Positions 1 through 7,108 of a DNA stretch of 28,775 nt are shown one piece after another (the stretch's first letter is position 1; each line of letters opens with the position of its first letter). This DNA is from a virus: positions 1 to 28,775 of the IMG/VR virus record IMGVR_UViG_3300029787_000238. The stretch is one strand, 5' to 3'. The position numbers were made by a program, and so were the translations under genes. Below the pieces are notes generated by a model that saw only the letters and a program-made list of their open reading frames with translations, searched no databases and had not been told where the DNA came from.

Positions 1-1
1 T

Positions 2-739
2 GAACCTTTGCCATCAGCAGAAATAAATGGTTTAGTAAAAGGCATAAGCAAAAAAGAATATGCCTATACATGTAAACAAAGTCCAATATGCAACTATTGC
101 GAAAAGTCTAAATGCATGAAGCGAGACTATGGCATAGGTGGTGTTGGTGGAGGTTTAGCTTTAGAAGTTGACGCCATAACAAAATACGAAACTGAAAACC
201 GTCAGTCTGTGCGTTGGTATATAGAGATGCAAGGTGAAAGAATAGAAGTAACAACACCCCAGTTGTTAGACCAAAGACAATTACAAAAGCTCTGTGTAGA
301 AAAATTAAATAAATGCCCTAGCACTATGCCAGCACCTAAATGGGAAAAAAGAATAAACCAGCTTTTAGAAAATGTAGAAGTAATAGTCGACCCAGACGAT
401 GCCTCACCCCAAGGTCAGTTCGAAAAAATGCTAGACAGCTTTTTAACAGGTAAAGTACAAGCTCGTCAAAAAGACGAAATAATGAATGGTAAGCCATGGC
501 ATGACCCAGACGAAGCAAAAGTTTATTTTAGGTCTGAAGACTTATTTATATATCTAGAGGCAAGACGTTTTAGATACACAACCCAACATCAGATATGGTC
601 TTGGCTAAGACTATTAGGTGGCGATAGAAAAACATTTAGAATTAAATCTAAGCCAGTTAAAGTATGGTCAGTGCCTGAGCCAGAGTTCTTTGACGACGAA
701 GAGTTAGATGTCCCGAGCGCAATAACAGAAGAGTTCTAA
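2..739 (+). CDS. C-terminal part of probable primase/replicative helicase-type protein (5' end off window)
   Basis: The frame is open from base 2 with no stop upstream and no convincing start. A TTG at 8 has no ribosome site, so this is read as the 3' part of a larger gene running off the left edge. Near its start lies a cysteine cluster, C-x5-C-x2-C-x4-C followed by KRDYGIGG. This resembles the C..P..C....C+.+.+GVG motif I associate with phage VirE/D5-like and primase-polymerase replication proteins. The C-terminal half carries NGKPWHDP, a YFR..DL.IYLE stretch and an RTFRIKSK-like basic segment, consistent with a winged-helix end of such proteins. Position just before a UvrD-like helicase fits a replication role. 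Without the N-terminal catalytic part the function stays an inference. It could instead be a stand-alone zinc or Fe-S protein. Confidence 0.5.
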   Translation, partial: EPLPSAEINGLVKGISKKEYAYTCKQSPICNYCEKSKCMKRDYGIGGVGGGLALEVDAITKYETENRQSVRWYIEMQGERIEVTTPQLLDQRQLQKLCVEKLNKCPSTMPAPKWEKRINQLLENVEVIVDPDDASPQGQFEKMLDSFLTGKVQARQKDEIMNGKPWHDPDEAKVYFRSEDLFIYLEARRFRYTTQHQIWSWLRLLGGDRKTFRIKSKPVKVWSVPEPEFFDDEELDVPSAITEEF

Positions 740-904
740 ATGGAAAAAGAACCTGAAAGATATTACGAATGGATGCTATGGCGACTTAGAAAGGAAGAAA
801 ATGAGAAGGCACGTGCAGATAATTTTAGGACCACCAGGAACAGGCAAGACGACAACTCTGCTGAACATAGTAGAACAAAGCCTGAAAAGAGGAGTTCCTC
901 CTGA
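740..904 (+). CDS. Possible small ORF overlapping the helicase start
   Basis: An ATG follows directly after the TAA at 737-739 and opens a 54-codon frame. It overlaps the first hundred bases of the helicase gene in a different frame. The first 20 or so residues are rich in Glu, Lys, Arg, Tyr and Trp and look protein-like; the rest, inside the helicase gene, is low-complexity and basic. No clear ribosome site precedes it. It could be a real overlapping gene or just the spacer carrying the helicase ribosome site (AAAGGAAGAAA before 801). Confidence 0.22.
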   Translation: MEKEPERYYEWMLWRLRKEENEKARADNFRTTRNRQDDNSAEHSRTKPEKRSSS

Positions 905-2264
905 GAGGATTGCTTATCTAGCATTCACTCGCAAAGCAGCAAACGAAGCTCAAGAAAGAGCTATGGCGCAGTTTGGCTTTGATGCGGATAGGTTTCCTTA
1001 TTTTAGAACTTTGCACTCTTTAGCTTTTAAAGTTCTTGGGTTGCAAAGAGACGAAGTAATGACCGACTCCCACTATCGCAGGTTGGGTAAAGCTATGGGT
1101 GTAGAATTTAAAGGCATCTATGATGAGAATCTAGGTCTACACACAGGCTATGGTTTAGGAGATAAATGTTCTAGAGTTGAGTCTTTGGCCAGAGTTGGTG
1201 TTCGTTCTATAGAGGATCAATATTATATGACGAATGAAAGAGACTTAACCTTGCACGCTGTTAATCAATACCATAAATCTTTATCTACTTTTAAAAAAGA
1301 AAATGGCTTGTTGGATTTTACTGACATGTTAGAAAAGTACAACTCGCCTTTACCTATAGATATCTGCATAGTTGACGAGGCTCAAGACTTGAGTTCTCTA
1401 CAATATCGCATGGCAATTATTGCTTCTGCAGAAGCTTCCGAAGTTTACATTGCTGGCGACGACGATCAAGCTATATTCGGTTGGGCAGGTGCTGATGTTA
1501 CTAAGTTTTTAAGTTTACAAGGCGACAAGCGAATATTACCTCAAAGCTTTAGAATTCCTAGATCAGTCCACAGGTTAGCTAATGATGTTGTTAACAGAAT
1601 AAAAAATAGATATGTCAAGCCATGGCAACCCAGATTAGATAAAGGAACTGTCAACTATGTATCAGATGTAGAAAATGTTGATTTTAGCATAGAGGGAACT
1701 TGGCTTTGCATGGCAAGAAGTAAATATCTTTTAAATAGAGTTAAAAAGGTTGCTCGTCAGCAAGGCTATGCATACAATTACAATGGCAAGAGTTCTTTAG
1801 ATAGCGACGAAACTTTAGCAATAACATCTTGGGAAAAGTTGCGTGTGAATAAAGAAATATCTGTACATGAAGCTAAAAACCTGATAGGATTTTTTAACTT
1901 TAAAGTTCAATTAGAAAAGCAAGACTCATATAGAATATCTGATATGTCTTTACCAGAAGGTGCTAAAAATTTAGACTGGATGATAATGCTAAAAGGTTTG
2001 CCACCCGAAGAAAGAGAATATCTAAGATCTTGTTTACGCAATGGAGAAAAATTTAAAGATACACCCAGAATAACAATATCTACAATTCACCAAAGCAAAG
2101 GTGGCGAGGCAGACAATGTTGTATTAATAACAGACATGGGCAAGCTAAGTTGGGACAATCTAGGAACAGATGAGGAGAACAGAGTATGGTATGTTGCATT
2201 GACCAGAACAAAAGAAAATTTGTATTTAATTGGACCGAGAGGATTAAAATACTTTTCCATATAA
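801..2264 (+). CDS. UvrD/Rep-like superfamily 1 DNA helicase
   Basis: ATP-dependent DNA unwinding enzyme, probably acting in phage replication or recombination. All the SF1A motifs can be read in order: Walker A GPPGTGKTT (residues 10-18), motif Ia AFTRKAANEA (about 42-51), Walker B VDEAQD (191-196), motif III GDDDQAIFGWAGA (from 219), motif IV QSFRIP, motif V ISTIHQSKGGEADNVV, and motif VI VWYVALTRTKENLYL near the C-terminus. At 487 residues it is shorter than bacterial UvrD (about 720), which is usual for phage members with reduced 1B/2B domains. The ATG at 801 has an AAAGGAAG ribosome site. It follows the probable primase-type gene and ends just before a promoter region, so it closes the upstream transcription unit. 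Confidence 0.93.
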   Translation: MRRHVQIILGPPGTGKTTTLLNIVEQSLKRGVPPERIAYLAFTRKAANEAQERAMAQFGFDADRFPYFRTLHSLAFKVLGLQRDEVMTDSHYRRLGKAMGVEFKGIYDENLGLHTGYGLGDKCSRVESLARVGVRSIEDQYYMTNERDLTLHAVNQYHKSLSTFKKENGLLDFTDMLEKYNSPLPIDICIVDEAQDLSSLQYRMAIIASAEASEVYIAGDDDQAIFGWAGADVTKFLSLQGDKRILPQSFRIPRSVHRLANDVVNRIKNRYVKPWQPRLDKGTVNYVSDVENVDFSIEGTWLCMARSKYLLNRVKKVARQQGYAYNYNGKSSLDSDETLAITSWEKLRVNKEISVHEAKNLIGFFNFKVQLEKQDSYRISDMSLPEGAKNLDWMIMLKGLPPEEREYLRSCLRNGEKFKDTPRITISTIHQSKGGEADNVVLITDMGKLSWDNLGTDEENRVWYVALTRTKENLYLIGPRGLKYFSI

Positions 2265-2267
2265 TAG

Positions 2268-2293
2268 ATAAGTCATTGTTTTTAAAGAGAAAG
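2268..2293 (+). promoter_or_regulatory. Conserved upstream box, copy 1
   Basis: ATAAGTCATTGTTTTTA followed by AAGAGAAAG. The first 17 bases match the boxes at 10983 and 12059 at every position except the seventh. It starts 33 bases before the -35 hexamer at 2301 and 3 bases after the helicase stop codon. Fixed spacing from a promoter suggests an activator or operator site; the binding protein is unknown. Confidence 0.6.
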
Positions 2294-2300
2294 AAAATAC

Positions 2301-2329
2301 TTTACTTCTTAATAGAAAAAAGATACAGT
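2301..2329 (+). promoter_or_regulatory. Sigma70-like promoter before 2363
   Basis: The -35 hexamer TTTACT (2301-2306) is separated by 17 bases from the -10 hexamer TACAGT (2324-2329). The same layout recurs at 5025, 11016 and 12091. A start site near 2336 would give a leader of about 25 bases containing GAGAAAGGA directly before the ATG at 2363. It would drive the unknown protein, the flavoprotein and thyX genes. Confidence 0.7.
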
Positions 2330-2362
2330 TCCTATATTGATTAATTTGAGAAAGGAAAAATC

Positions 2363-2956
2363 ATGAATACTATTACTTATACACTAAACCCAAAAAGCCT
2401 AGTTGTTAAAGCATATGAGTCCAGTAAGGTTGCTCGATCTATGGGCAACGGAGTTGCTTTTTTTACGAATGCTGACGAGCTTATTGCTGACCCTAATGTA
2501 ACAAGCAAATTGCTTGTTAACGCATACAACGAGATTGCTGACAAGCCTGTCAATAAATTCTCTGACAGCAAAACTGCTGCAAAAAGATTCATGTCTGCTA
2601 TTGCTGACATTCATGTTTCATCAACACCGTTTGATGCATCTAAAAAGACACCTCAAGTTGAGGCTCTTCCAGGAATGACGCCACTCGGCAAAACACCCCA
2701 CGGCACTACTATAAGACCTTCAACAAAAGCTCGTGGTGCGTTCGCAGGTAAAAAGATCAAGTGTCTAATAGATACCAATCCTCGTAAAGAGGGAACTCGT
2801 GGTTGGAATAACTTTAGCTTGTTCTTAGGGCATGGCACAATATCATACGAAGAGTTCGTTGAGCTTGCTGCAGGGCATGGTAGCACAAAAGGTGGTTGCC
2901 GAGAAGATCTCGCTCATGATATCAAAAAAGGCAGAGTGGAACTCATTGATGCCTAA
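2363..2956 (+). CDS. Unknown protein with conserved NPRKEG C-terminal module
   Basis: 197-residue soluble protein with no assignable function. The N-terminal part (about 1-90) is mixed helix and polar. A Thr/Pro/Gly-rich linker follows, and then a C-terminal module (about 128-197) with DTNPRKEGTRGWNNF, an EEFVELAAG stretch, and REDLAHDIKKGRVELI. That order (NP+REG, then xxF, then an AG spacer, then DLxxDxxxGxIE) matches a module I recall from many phage and bacterial hypothetical proteins, often beside DNA-binding or restriction-related genes. It is the first gene behind a sigma70-like promoter with a conserved upstream box and has a GAGAAAGGA ribosome site, so strong expression is likely. 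Confidence 0.8.
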   Translation: MNTITYTLNPKSLVVKAYESSKVARSMGNGVAFFTNADELIADPNVTSKLLVNAYNEIADKPVNKFSDSKTAAKRFMSAIADIHVSSTPFDASKKTPQVEALPGMTPLGKTPHGTTIRPSTKARGAFAGKKIKCLIDTNPRKEGTRGWNNFSLFLGHGTISYEEFVELAAGHGSTKGGCREDLAHDIKKGRVELIDA

Positions 2957-3218
2957 AGGTGTTTATACAAGAGTCAAGCTCTTTAAAAAGGAGAGCTTGA
3001 CTGAAGAACAACAATATAAAAGAAGCAGAATGAGGTTCGATGCTCTTAGGTCTTTATTAGATCCATATTATAACGACTACACTCTTTTAGATGAAGAGGC
3101 AGACGAATGGCTTACTCGTTTAAACAGACCTATTAAATATGAGAGGCAGAATATAAAAATAAGAGACGGTGAGAAGCCTAAAGGTGCATTTAAAAATAAT
3201 GGTAGGAAAAAGAAATGA
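2949..3218 (+). CDS. Small basic protein of unknown function
   Basis: 89 residues, starting at the ATG at 2949, which overlaps the previous gene by 8 bases. A longer upstream frame from 2832 lies inside that gene and is not supported. The protein opens with MPKGVYTR, an opening I associate with small basic phage proteins. It has an acidic middle and ends in a Lys/Arg-rich tail (KGAFKNNGRKKK). No enzyme motif is visible; nucleic-acid binding is plausible from charge alone. Its stop overlaps the next start as ATGA at 3215-3218, so translation with the flavoprotein gene is probably coupled. Confidence 0.7.
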   Translation: MPKGVYTRVKLFKKESLTEEQQYKRSRMRFDALRSLLDPYYNDYTLLDEEADEWLTRLNRPIKYERQNIKIRDGEKPKGAFKNNGRKKK

Positions 3219-4153
3219 TTATATATGGTGCAGGATTAGCAGGGTTGTTAGCAGGGAATATGTTGAGGAGCTTTTGTCCTATAATTTACGAAGCTCAAAA
3301 CGAACTTCCTAATAACCAAGGAGCTCTGTTAAGATTCAGAACAGATAAGGTTGGTACAGCTTGCGCCATACCTTTTACAAAAGTAAGAGTTAACAAAGCT
3401 ATAAAATACAATGGTGATATTTACACCCAACCGAATTTATTCTTGAGTAATTTGTACTCACAAAAAGTAACAGGATCGATATTGAATAGATCTATCAATA
3501 GTCTTGAGCCTGTAGACCGATACATAGCACCATGGGAACTTATCACCATGATGTCCGAAAACTGTCAGATAAAATATGACATGAAGCTCTCAACAATAAA
3601 CAAAAACGATGTGAATGTTATTCCTACAATATCGACTATACCAATGCCAGCATTGATGAAAGTTGTGGGTTGGTCAGACAGACCAGAGTTTCCCTCGCAA
3701 AAAATATGGACACAAAAAGCTCGCATTGAATCGCCAGAGTGTAAAGTTCATCAAACAATATATTACCCAGACCCATTAGTTCCATATTATAGGATCTCTG
3801 TTGTTGGTGATATTGTTATATCAGAATTTATTAGAGAACCTGAAGCATCTATCGGACCACACATGATGAATGTGTTGATGGAAGACTTCGGCATTAAACC
3901 AAGTAAACTTGTTGACTTAAAATCTTCCGAGCAGTATCTTGGTAAAATAAAACCTATCAACGAAGAATTAAGAAAACAATTTATATTTGAAATGACAAGT
4001 AAATACGGAATATATTCGCTGGGTCGTTTTGCAACATGGCGTCAGATTTTACTTGATGATGTTGCAGATGATATCCAGCATATAGAAAAATTCATTCGGT
4101 CAAGCTCTAACTACAACCGATGGATGCACTCTCAGAAAGGAGAAAATCAATGA
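3215..4153 (+). CDS. FAD/NAD(P)-binding Rossmann oxidoreductase-like protein
   Basis: 312 residues. The N-terminus is a textbook dinucleotide-binding fold: MIIYGAGLAGLLAG gives G5-x-G7-x2-G10, and Glu26 (IIYEAQ) sits where the ribose-binding acid is expected. Near the C-terminus, SLGRFATWRQILLDDV resembles the second FAD contact of the amine-oxidase/UDP-galactopyranose-mutase type (GRY..W......D). The middle is divergent, so the substrate cannot be read. The start has an AGGA ribosome site and overlaps the previous gene by 4 bases; the stop overlaps thyX by 4 bases (ATGA). Because ThyX is itself an FAD enzyme that needs reduced flavin, a functional link is plausible, but this is inference. 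Confidence 0.72.
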   Translation: MIIYGAGLAGLLAGNMLRSFCPIIYEAQNELPNNQGALLRFRTDKVGTACAIPFTKVRVNKAIKYNGDIYTQPNLFLSNLYSQKVTGSILNRSINSLEPVDRYIAPWELITMMSENCQIKYDMKLSTINKNDVNVIPTISTIPMPALMKVVGWSDRPEFPSQKIWTQKARIESPECKVHQTIYYPDPLVPYYRISVVGDIVISEFIREPEASIGPHMMNVLMEDFGIKPSKLVDLKSSEQYLGKIKPINEELRKQFIFEMTSKYGIYSLGRFATWRQILLDDVADDIQHIEKFIRSSSNYNRWMHSQKGENQ

Positions 4154-4797
4154 AAGTAAAATTAGTTAGTTATACAAGTGACGCAGTGAACCTTTTACTG
4201 TTCACAAAAAATACTCGTCTTATGAATGATGACGATGCCTATGATAAAATATCTCAGTGGGATGAAGATAAAAAGAAAGCAGAACTCGATTACATGCTCA
4301 ATACGATTAGATCGTCTTGGGAGTTTATTGATTATGTTTTTGATGTTAGAGATGTGACCAGAGGATTTACACATCAGTTCGTAAGAACTCGTCAAGCTTC
4401 ATATGCTCAACAATCTCAAAGAACAGTAGATATGCAAGGCTTCAGCTATTACACTCCAGAAAAAATATATGTAGACGAAACTGCGAATGTAATTTACGAT
4501 GATGCTATGAAAATGATAAACGATAAATATCAAGAGCTAAGAAACTTAGGTATTGCTGCAGAGGATGCTAGAGGAATATTGCCTACAAACATCCACACCA
4601 ACATCGTAGCAAAGTTCAATTTAAGAACACTAAGTGAGATGGCAAAGTCAAGGCTGTCTCCCAGAGCTCAAGGTGAATATCAAAATGTTTTCAAGCTAAT
4701 GGTTAAGGAAGTTGTAAATGTTCACCCATGGGCTGAACCGTTCTTAACCCCAACCCAGTGGGCTGCACCATCTATGGGCAAACCATTAAATCCATAG
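4150..4797 (+). CDS. thyX: Flavin-dependent thymidylate synthase ThyX
   Basis: Makes dTMP from dUMP with methylene-tetrahydrofolate and FAD/NADPH, supplying thymidine for phage DNA. The ThyX signature is present as RTRQASYAQQS-QR (RxRX7S), preceded by the conserved R..THQFVR segment. The second position, usually His (RHR), is Thr here. A second region, HTNIVAKFNLRTLSEMAKSRLSPRAQGE, matches the conserved NxRxLxxxxxxRxxxxAQxE block that completes the active site. 215 residues is the normal family length. The ATG at 4150 has an AAAGGAGAAA ribosome site; an upstream start at 4120 lies inside the flavoprotein gene. It overlaps that gene by 4 bases. Confidence 0.93.
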   Translation: MKVKLVSYTSDAVNLLLFTKNTRLMNDDDAYDKISQWDEDKKKAELDYMLNTIRSSWEFIDYVFDVRDVTRGFTHQFVRTRQASYAQQSQRTVDMQGFSYYTPEKIYVDETANVIYDDAMKMINDKYQELRNLGIAAEDARGILPTNIHTNIVAKFNLRTLSEMAKSRLSPRAQGEYQNVFKLMVKEVVNVHPWAEPFLTPTQWAAPSMGKPLNP

Positions 4798-4805
4798 GAG
4801 CAAAA

Positions 4806-5045
4806 ATGACATTTAAGCCAAAGTACACTCAAGAATTTATCGACAAAGTTCATTCAATGAAAGATAGTTTTGAAAAATCTGAGATAGCTAAAGAGTTGAA
4901 TGTAAAAGTAAGAGCCATAAGTTACATCTTAGAAAAAAGAAAGCCATCGATAAAAGTTCAATATACAAAACTCGAAGAGGCAACAAAAGAGATCGACAGC
5001 ATATGGAAGAAGATGAAAAAGAGATTTACTTTTAAGCTTAAATAA
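4806..5045 (+). CDS. Small helix-turn-helix protein
   Basis: 79 residues from the ATG at 4806, with an AGGAG ribosome site (4796-4800). Residues about 22-45 read as a helix-turn-helix: KSEIAKELNVKVRAISYIL, with IA.ELNV as the turn region. The C-terminal half is Lys-rich and probably helical. This is a candidate transcription regulator, possibly of the promoters in this window, but no direct evidence links them. The next promoter (5025-5053) begins inside the end of this gene. Confidence 0.68.
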   Translation: MTFKPKYTQEFIDKVHSMKDSFEKSEIAKELNVKVRAISYILEKRKPSIKVQYTKLEEATKEIDSIWKKMKKRFTFKLK

Positions 5046-5053
5046 AATACAAT
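5025..5053 (+). promoter_or_regulatory. Sigma70-like promoter before 5077
   Basis: TTTACT at 5025-5030, a 17-base spacer, and TACAAT at 5048-5053. It is followed by ATTGAGAAAGGAA just before the ATG at 5077, the same leader as the other three promoters. The -35 lies in the last codons of the HTH gene. The upstream ATAAGTNATTG box is absent here. Confidence 0.65.
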
Positions 5054-5076
5054 TCTGTTATTGAGAAAGGAACAAC

Positions 5077-5562
5077 ATGAATATATTTTACTTGGACTCT
5101 GCTCCAAAAAAAGCAGCAGAGATGCACTGCGATAAGCATTGTGTTAAAATGATACTTGAGACTGCGCAACTGCTATGCACTGCGCACCGAGAGCTAGATG
5201 GCGATGACCATTGCGATAAGCACAATCTTTACAAGTCTGCTTTTAAAGATCACCCTTCAGCTGTATGGGTAAGGCAGTGTGCTGATAATTATTGGTGGGC
5301 ATATTACTTGCTTGTTAATCTTTGCGAGCAATATGAAATTAGATATGGCAAAACACATGAATGCGAAAGGTTGCTAGAGCCTTTATTAACTTTGCCACTG
5401 CATATGCCTATTGATAAAGACTTTACACCACCACCCCAATGCATGCCTGACCAATATAAAGGTGATGACGCTGTAAAAGCTTATAGAGACTATTACTTAG
5501 GAGAGAAGATGAGCTTCGCAGTATGGAAGTGGACGGAGGTGCCATCATGGGTAAACGCATAA
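5077..5562 (+). CDS. Conserved phage protein, Cys/His-rich, unknown function
   Basis: 161 residues. It opens with MNIFYLDSAPKKAAEM followed by H17-C-D-K-H-C and VKMILETAQLLCTAHRELDG. This conserved opening (HCDKHxVKMILExAQxL) is one I recall from many phage genomes, without an experimentally settled function. There are eight Cys and several His, including HCDKH twice (17-21 and 45-49), then paired aromatics (DNYWWAYYL), and a C-terminal pattern Y-x2-YY ... W.W...PSW. The spacing would suit metal binding or a nuclease or glycosylase-like role, but no catalytic motif is certain. It has a GAGAAAGGA ribosome site and its own promoter, and it overlaps the phosphatase gene by 16 bases. Confidence 0.8.
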   Translation: MNIFYLDSAPKKAAEMHCDKHCVKMILETAQLLCTAHRELDGDDHCDKHNLYKSAFKDHPSAVWVRQCADNYWWAYYLLVNLCEQYEIRYGKTHECERLLEPLLTLPLHMPIDKDFTPPPQCMPDQYKGDDAVKAYRDYYLGEKMSFAVWKWTEVPSWVNA

Positions 5563-5981
5563 TCATTGCTGACCTAGACGGAACTTTATCTGACTATGGG
5601 CATCGCATACACCTGTACAAAGATAAAGACTATAAAGCTTTTAACAAAGCAGGCATAGGTGATAAGCCTATAGAAAATATCTGCAACATAATAAGAATGC
5701 TTCAAGACGAAGAAACTGAGATTGTTATAATGACTGCTCGTGATGAGACTTGTCGCAAGGACACCTCTAAGTGGTTAAGGCTTAATGATGTCCCTTATGA
5801 TAGGCTTATTATGAGACCTCTAAAAGATATGTCTTCAGACGCAGATTGTAAAAGGAAGCTCTTCGAAGACAATTTCGATTACAAAGATATATGGTTTGTT
5901 TTAGAAGATAGACAATCTGTTGTTGATATGTGGCGTGGCGAGGGATTAACCTGCCTGCAAGTAGCTCCAGGAGATTTCTAA
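5547..5981 (+). CDS. HAD-family phosphatase, PNKP 3'-phosphatase-like
   Basis: 144 residues from the ATG at 5547, preceded by a strong GGAGG site; the longer frame from 5523 lies inside the previous gene. HAD motif I is DLDGTL (D9, D11), motif II IMTARD (T63), motif III Lys around KRKLF (103-105), and motif IV LEDRQSVVDMWR (E120, D121, D127). The KWLRLNDVPYDRLIMR stretch and the VVDMWR ending resemble the phosphatase domain of T4 polynucleotide kinase. That suggests removal of 3'-phosphates from nucleic-acid ends or from nucleotides. There is no kinase domain. It overlaps the next ORF as TAATG. Confidence 0.85.
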   Translation: MGKRIIIADLDGTLSDYGHRIHLYKDKDYKAFNKAGIGDKPIENICNIIRMLQDEETEIVIMTARDETCRKDTSKWLRLNDVPYDRLIMRPLKDMSSDADCKRKLFEDNFDYKDIWFVLEDRQSVVDMWRGEGLTCLQVAPGDF

Positions 5982-6154
5982 TGAAACTTAAAATCAGAGG
6001 AAATGACATCGAACTTAATGACCAGAAAATAGGAAGGTTGTTCGATATAAATATTTTCCAAAAGCAAGATCTAGAAAGTCTTTTTGATAAAGCAAACAAT
6101 TATGAAGACGATGTTGAAAAAGCATTCCAGGACGGGAAAACAGAAAATGAATAA
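5981..6154 (+). CDS. Small acidic protein of unknown function
   Basis: 57 residues, starting at the ATG that shares a base with the phosphatase stop (TAATG at 5979-5983), with an AGGAG ribosome site. The N-terminal half alternates polar and hydrophobic residues (a short beta-like stretch ending KIGRLFDINIF); the C-terminal half is acidic and probably helical. The downstream gene overlaps its last codons. No domain recognised. Confidence 0.6.
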   Translation: MKLKIRGNDIELNDQKIGRLFDINIFQKQDLESLFDKANNYEDDVEKAFQDGKTENE

Positions 6155-6440
6155 AGATGCAGCAAAGATTTTAGAAGAGATGGCAGAAACATTCCGTGAA
6201 CGCAATAAAGTCTATGGCGACAACTACAAAACAGTCGGTGAGGTTATGGTTGCATTGTTCCCTAAAGGAGTTAATTTAAAAACTGTTGACGATTATAATG
6301 TTTGGCATTTATTTGAACTTATGATTGTTAAAATTACAAGGTTTGCTAACAGCGACATTAAACACAAAGACTCAATACATGATGCAGCAGTTTATGCAGC
6401 AATGGTCGAGTCATTAATAAAAGGAGAAAATAATGAGTAA
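6147..6440 (+). CDS. DUF6378-like protein
   Basis: 97 residues from the ATG at 6147. The pattern RERNKVYGDNY..VG..M.ALFP.GV.LKT.DDYN..HLFELMIVKITRFAN, then HKDSIHDAAVYAAMVE, is characteristic of the DUF6378 family of small phage proteins. The helical arrangement with paired acidic residues (SIHDAAVYAAM) recalls all-alpha MazG-like NTP pyrophosphohydrolases, so dNTP handling is a reasonable guess but not shown. It overlaps the previous ORF by 8 bases and the SDR gene by 8 bases. Confidence 0.78.
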   Translation: MNKDAAKILEEMAETFRERNKVYGDNYKTVGEVMVALFPKGVNLKTVDDYNVWHLFELMIVKITRFANSDIKHKDSIHDAAVYAAMVESLIKGENNE

Positions 6441-7107
6441 AATTTTGATTACAGGTTCTGGTAAAGGTCTTGGCTTGGCTTTACACAATGCTCTAAAAGA
6501 GCAAGGTCATTTAATATATGACTATGATATTAACGATAGTGCAGATGTTCGCAATCCTGACTTTTTAGATTCAATACAAGAATTAGACATATTGATAAAT
6601 AATGCTGGTGTTAATATAATTGATTGGTTAGAAAATTTTACAGAGGAACAATGGGACAAAGTTATGGATACCAACGCTAAAGGCATATTTAAAATGACTC
6701 AAGCTTGCTTGCCAATGTTAATAAAAAGTAAAGGAACAATAGTAAATGTTGTTAGCAATGCAGCCCATATGCCTATGACTTGTTCTCTCGCATACAATGC
6801 TTCTAAAGCTGCAGCCCACATAATGACTTTACAGATGGCTCGTGAGCTTACAAAAAAGCATGGCATAACTGTATTCGGCATTGCTCCGAATAAATTATCT
6901 GGTACAGGCATGAGCGATTCAATAGACGAGCAAGTTGTTAAAACTCGTGGCTGGAGTAAAGAGTATGCTCAAGAGTATCAATTGAATGGATTATTAACAG
7001 GCAAAGAAACACCACCTAAATTGTTAGCAGAGTTCGTTGCCTATTTACTTAAAGACAAACAGCATCACGAATATCTTACTGGATGCATTTTACCTTATGG
7101 AGCTTAA
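6433..7107 (+). CDS. Short-chain dehydrogenase/reductase (SDR family)
   Basis: 224-residue NAD(P)-dependent oxidoreductase. The cofactor loop is TGSGKGLG (7-14), the structural motif is NNAG (56-59), and the active-site set is Asn81, Ser108, Tyr121 and Lys125 (YNASK). The spacing of 13 residues from Ser to Tyr is right for SDRs. The stretch after the second strand is short (DINDSADVRNPDFL), making the protein smaller than the usual 250. The acidic residue after the second strand favours NAD over NADP. The substrate is unknown. It is followed within 2 bases by the VOC-like gene, so the two may act in one small-molecule pathway. The start has an AAAGGAG ribosome site. Confidence 0.9.
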   Translation: MSKILITGSGKGLGLALHNALKEQGHLIYDYDINDSADVRNPDFLDSIQELDILINNAGVNIIDWLENFTEEQWDKVMDTNAKGIFKMTQACLPMLIKSKGTIVNVVSNAAHMPMTCSLAYNASKAAAHIMTLQMARELTKKHGITVFGIAPNKLSGTGMSDSIDEQVVKTRGWSKEYAQEYQLNGLLTGKETPPKLLAEFVAYLLKDKQHHEYLTGCILPYGA

Positions 7108-7108
7108 A

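Noticed and set aside
4120-4149. ThyX start upstream at 4120
   Set aside because: It would lie deep in the flavoprotein gene; the ATG at 4150 has AAAGGAGAAA and forms the usual ATGA overlap.
5809-6099. Minus-strand ORF of 96 codons
   Set aside because: It is antisense to the HAD phosphatase and the following small gene; no domain and no supporting operon partner on that strand.
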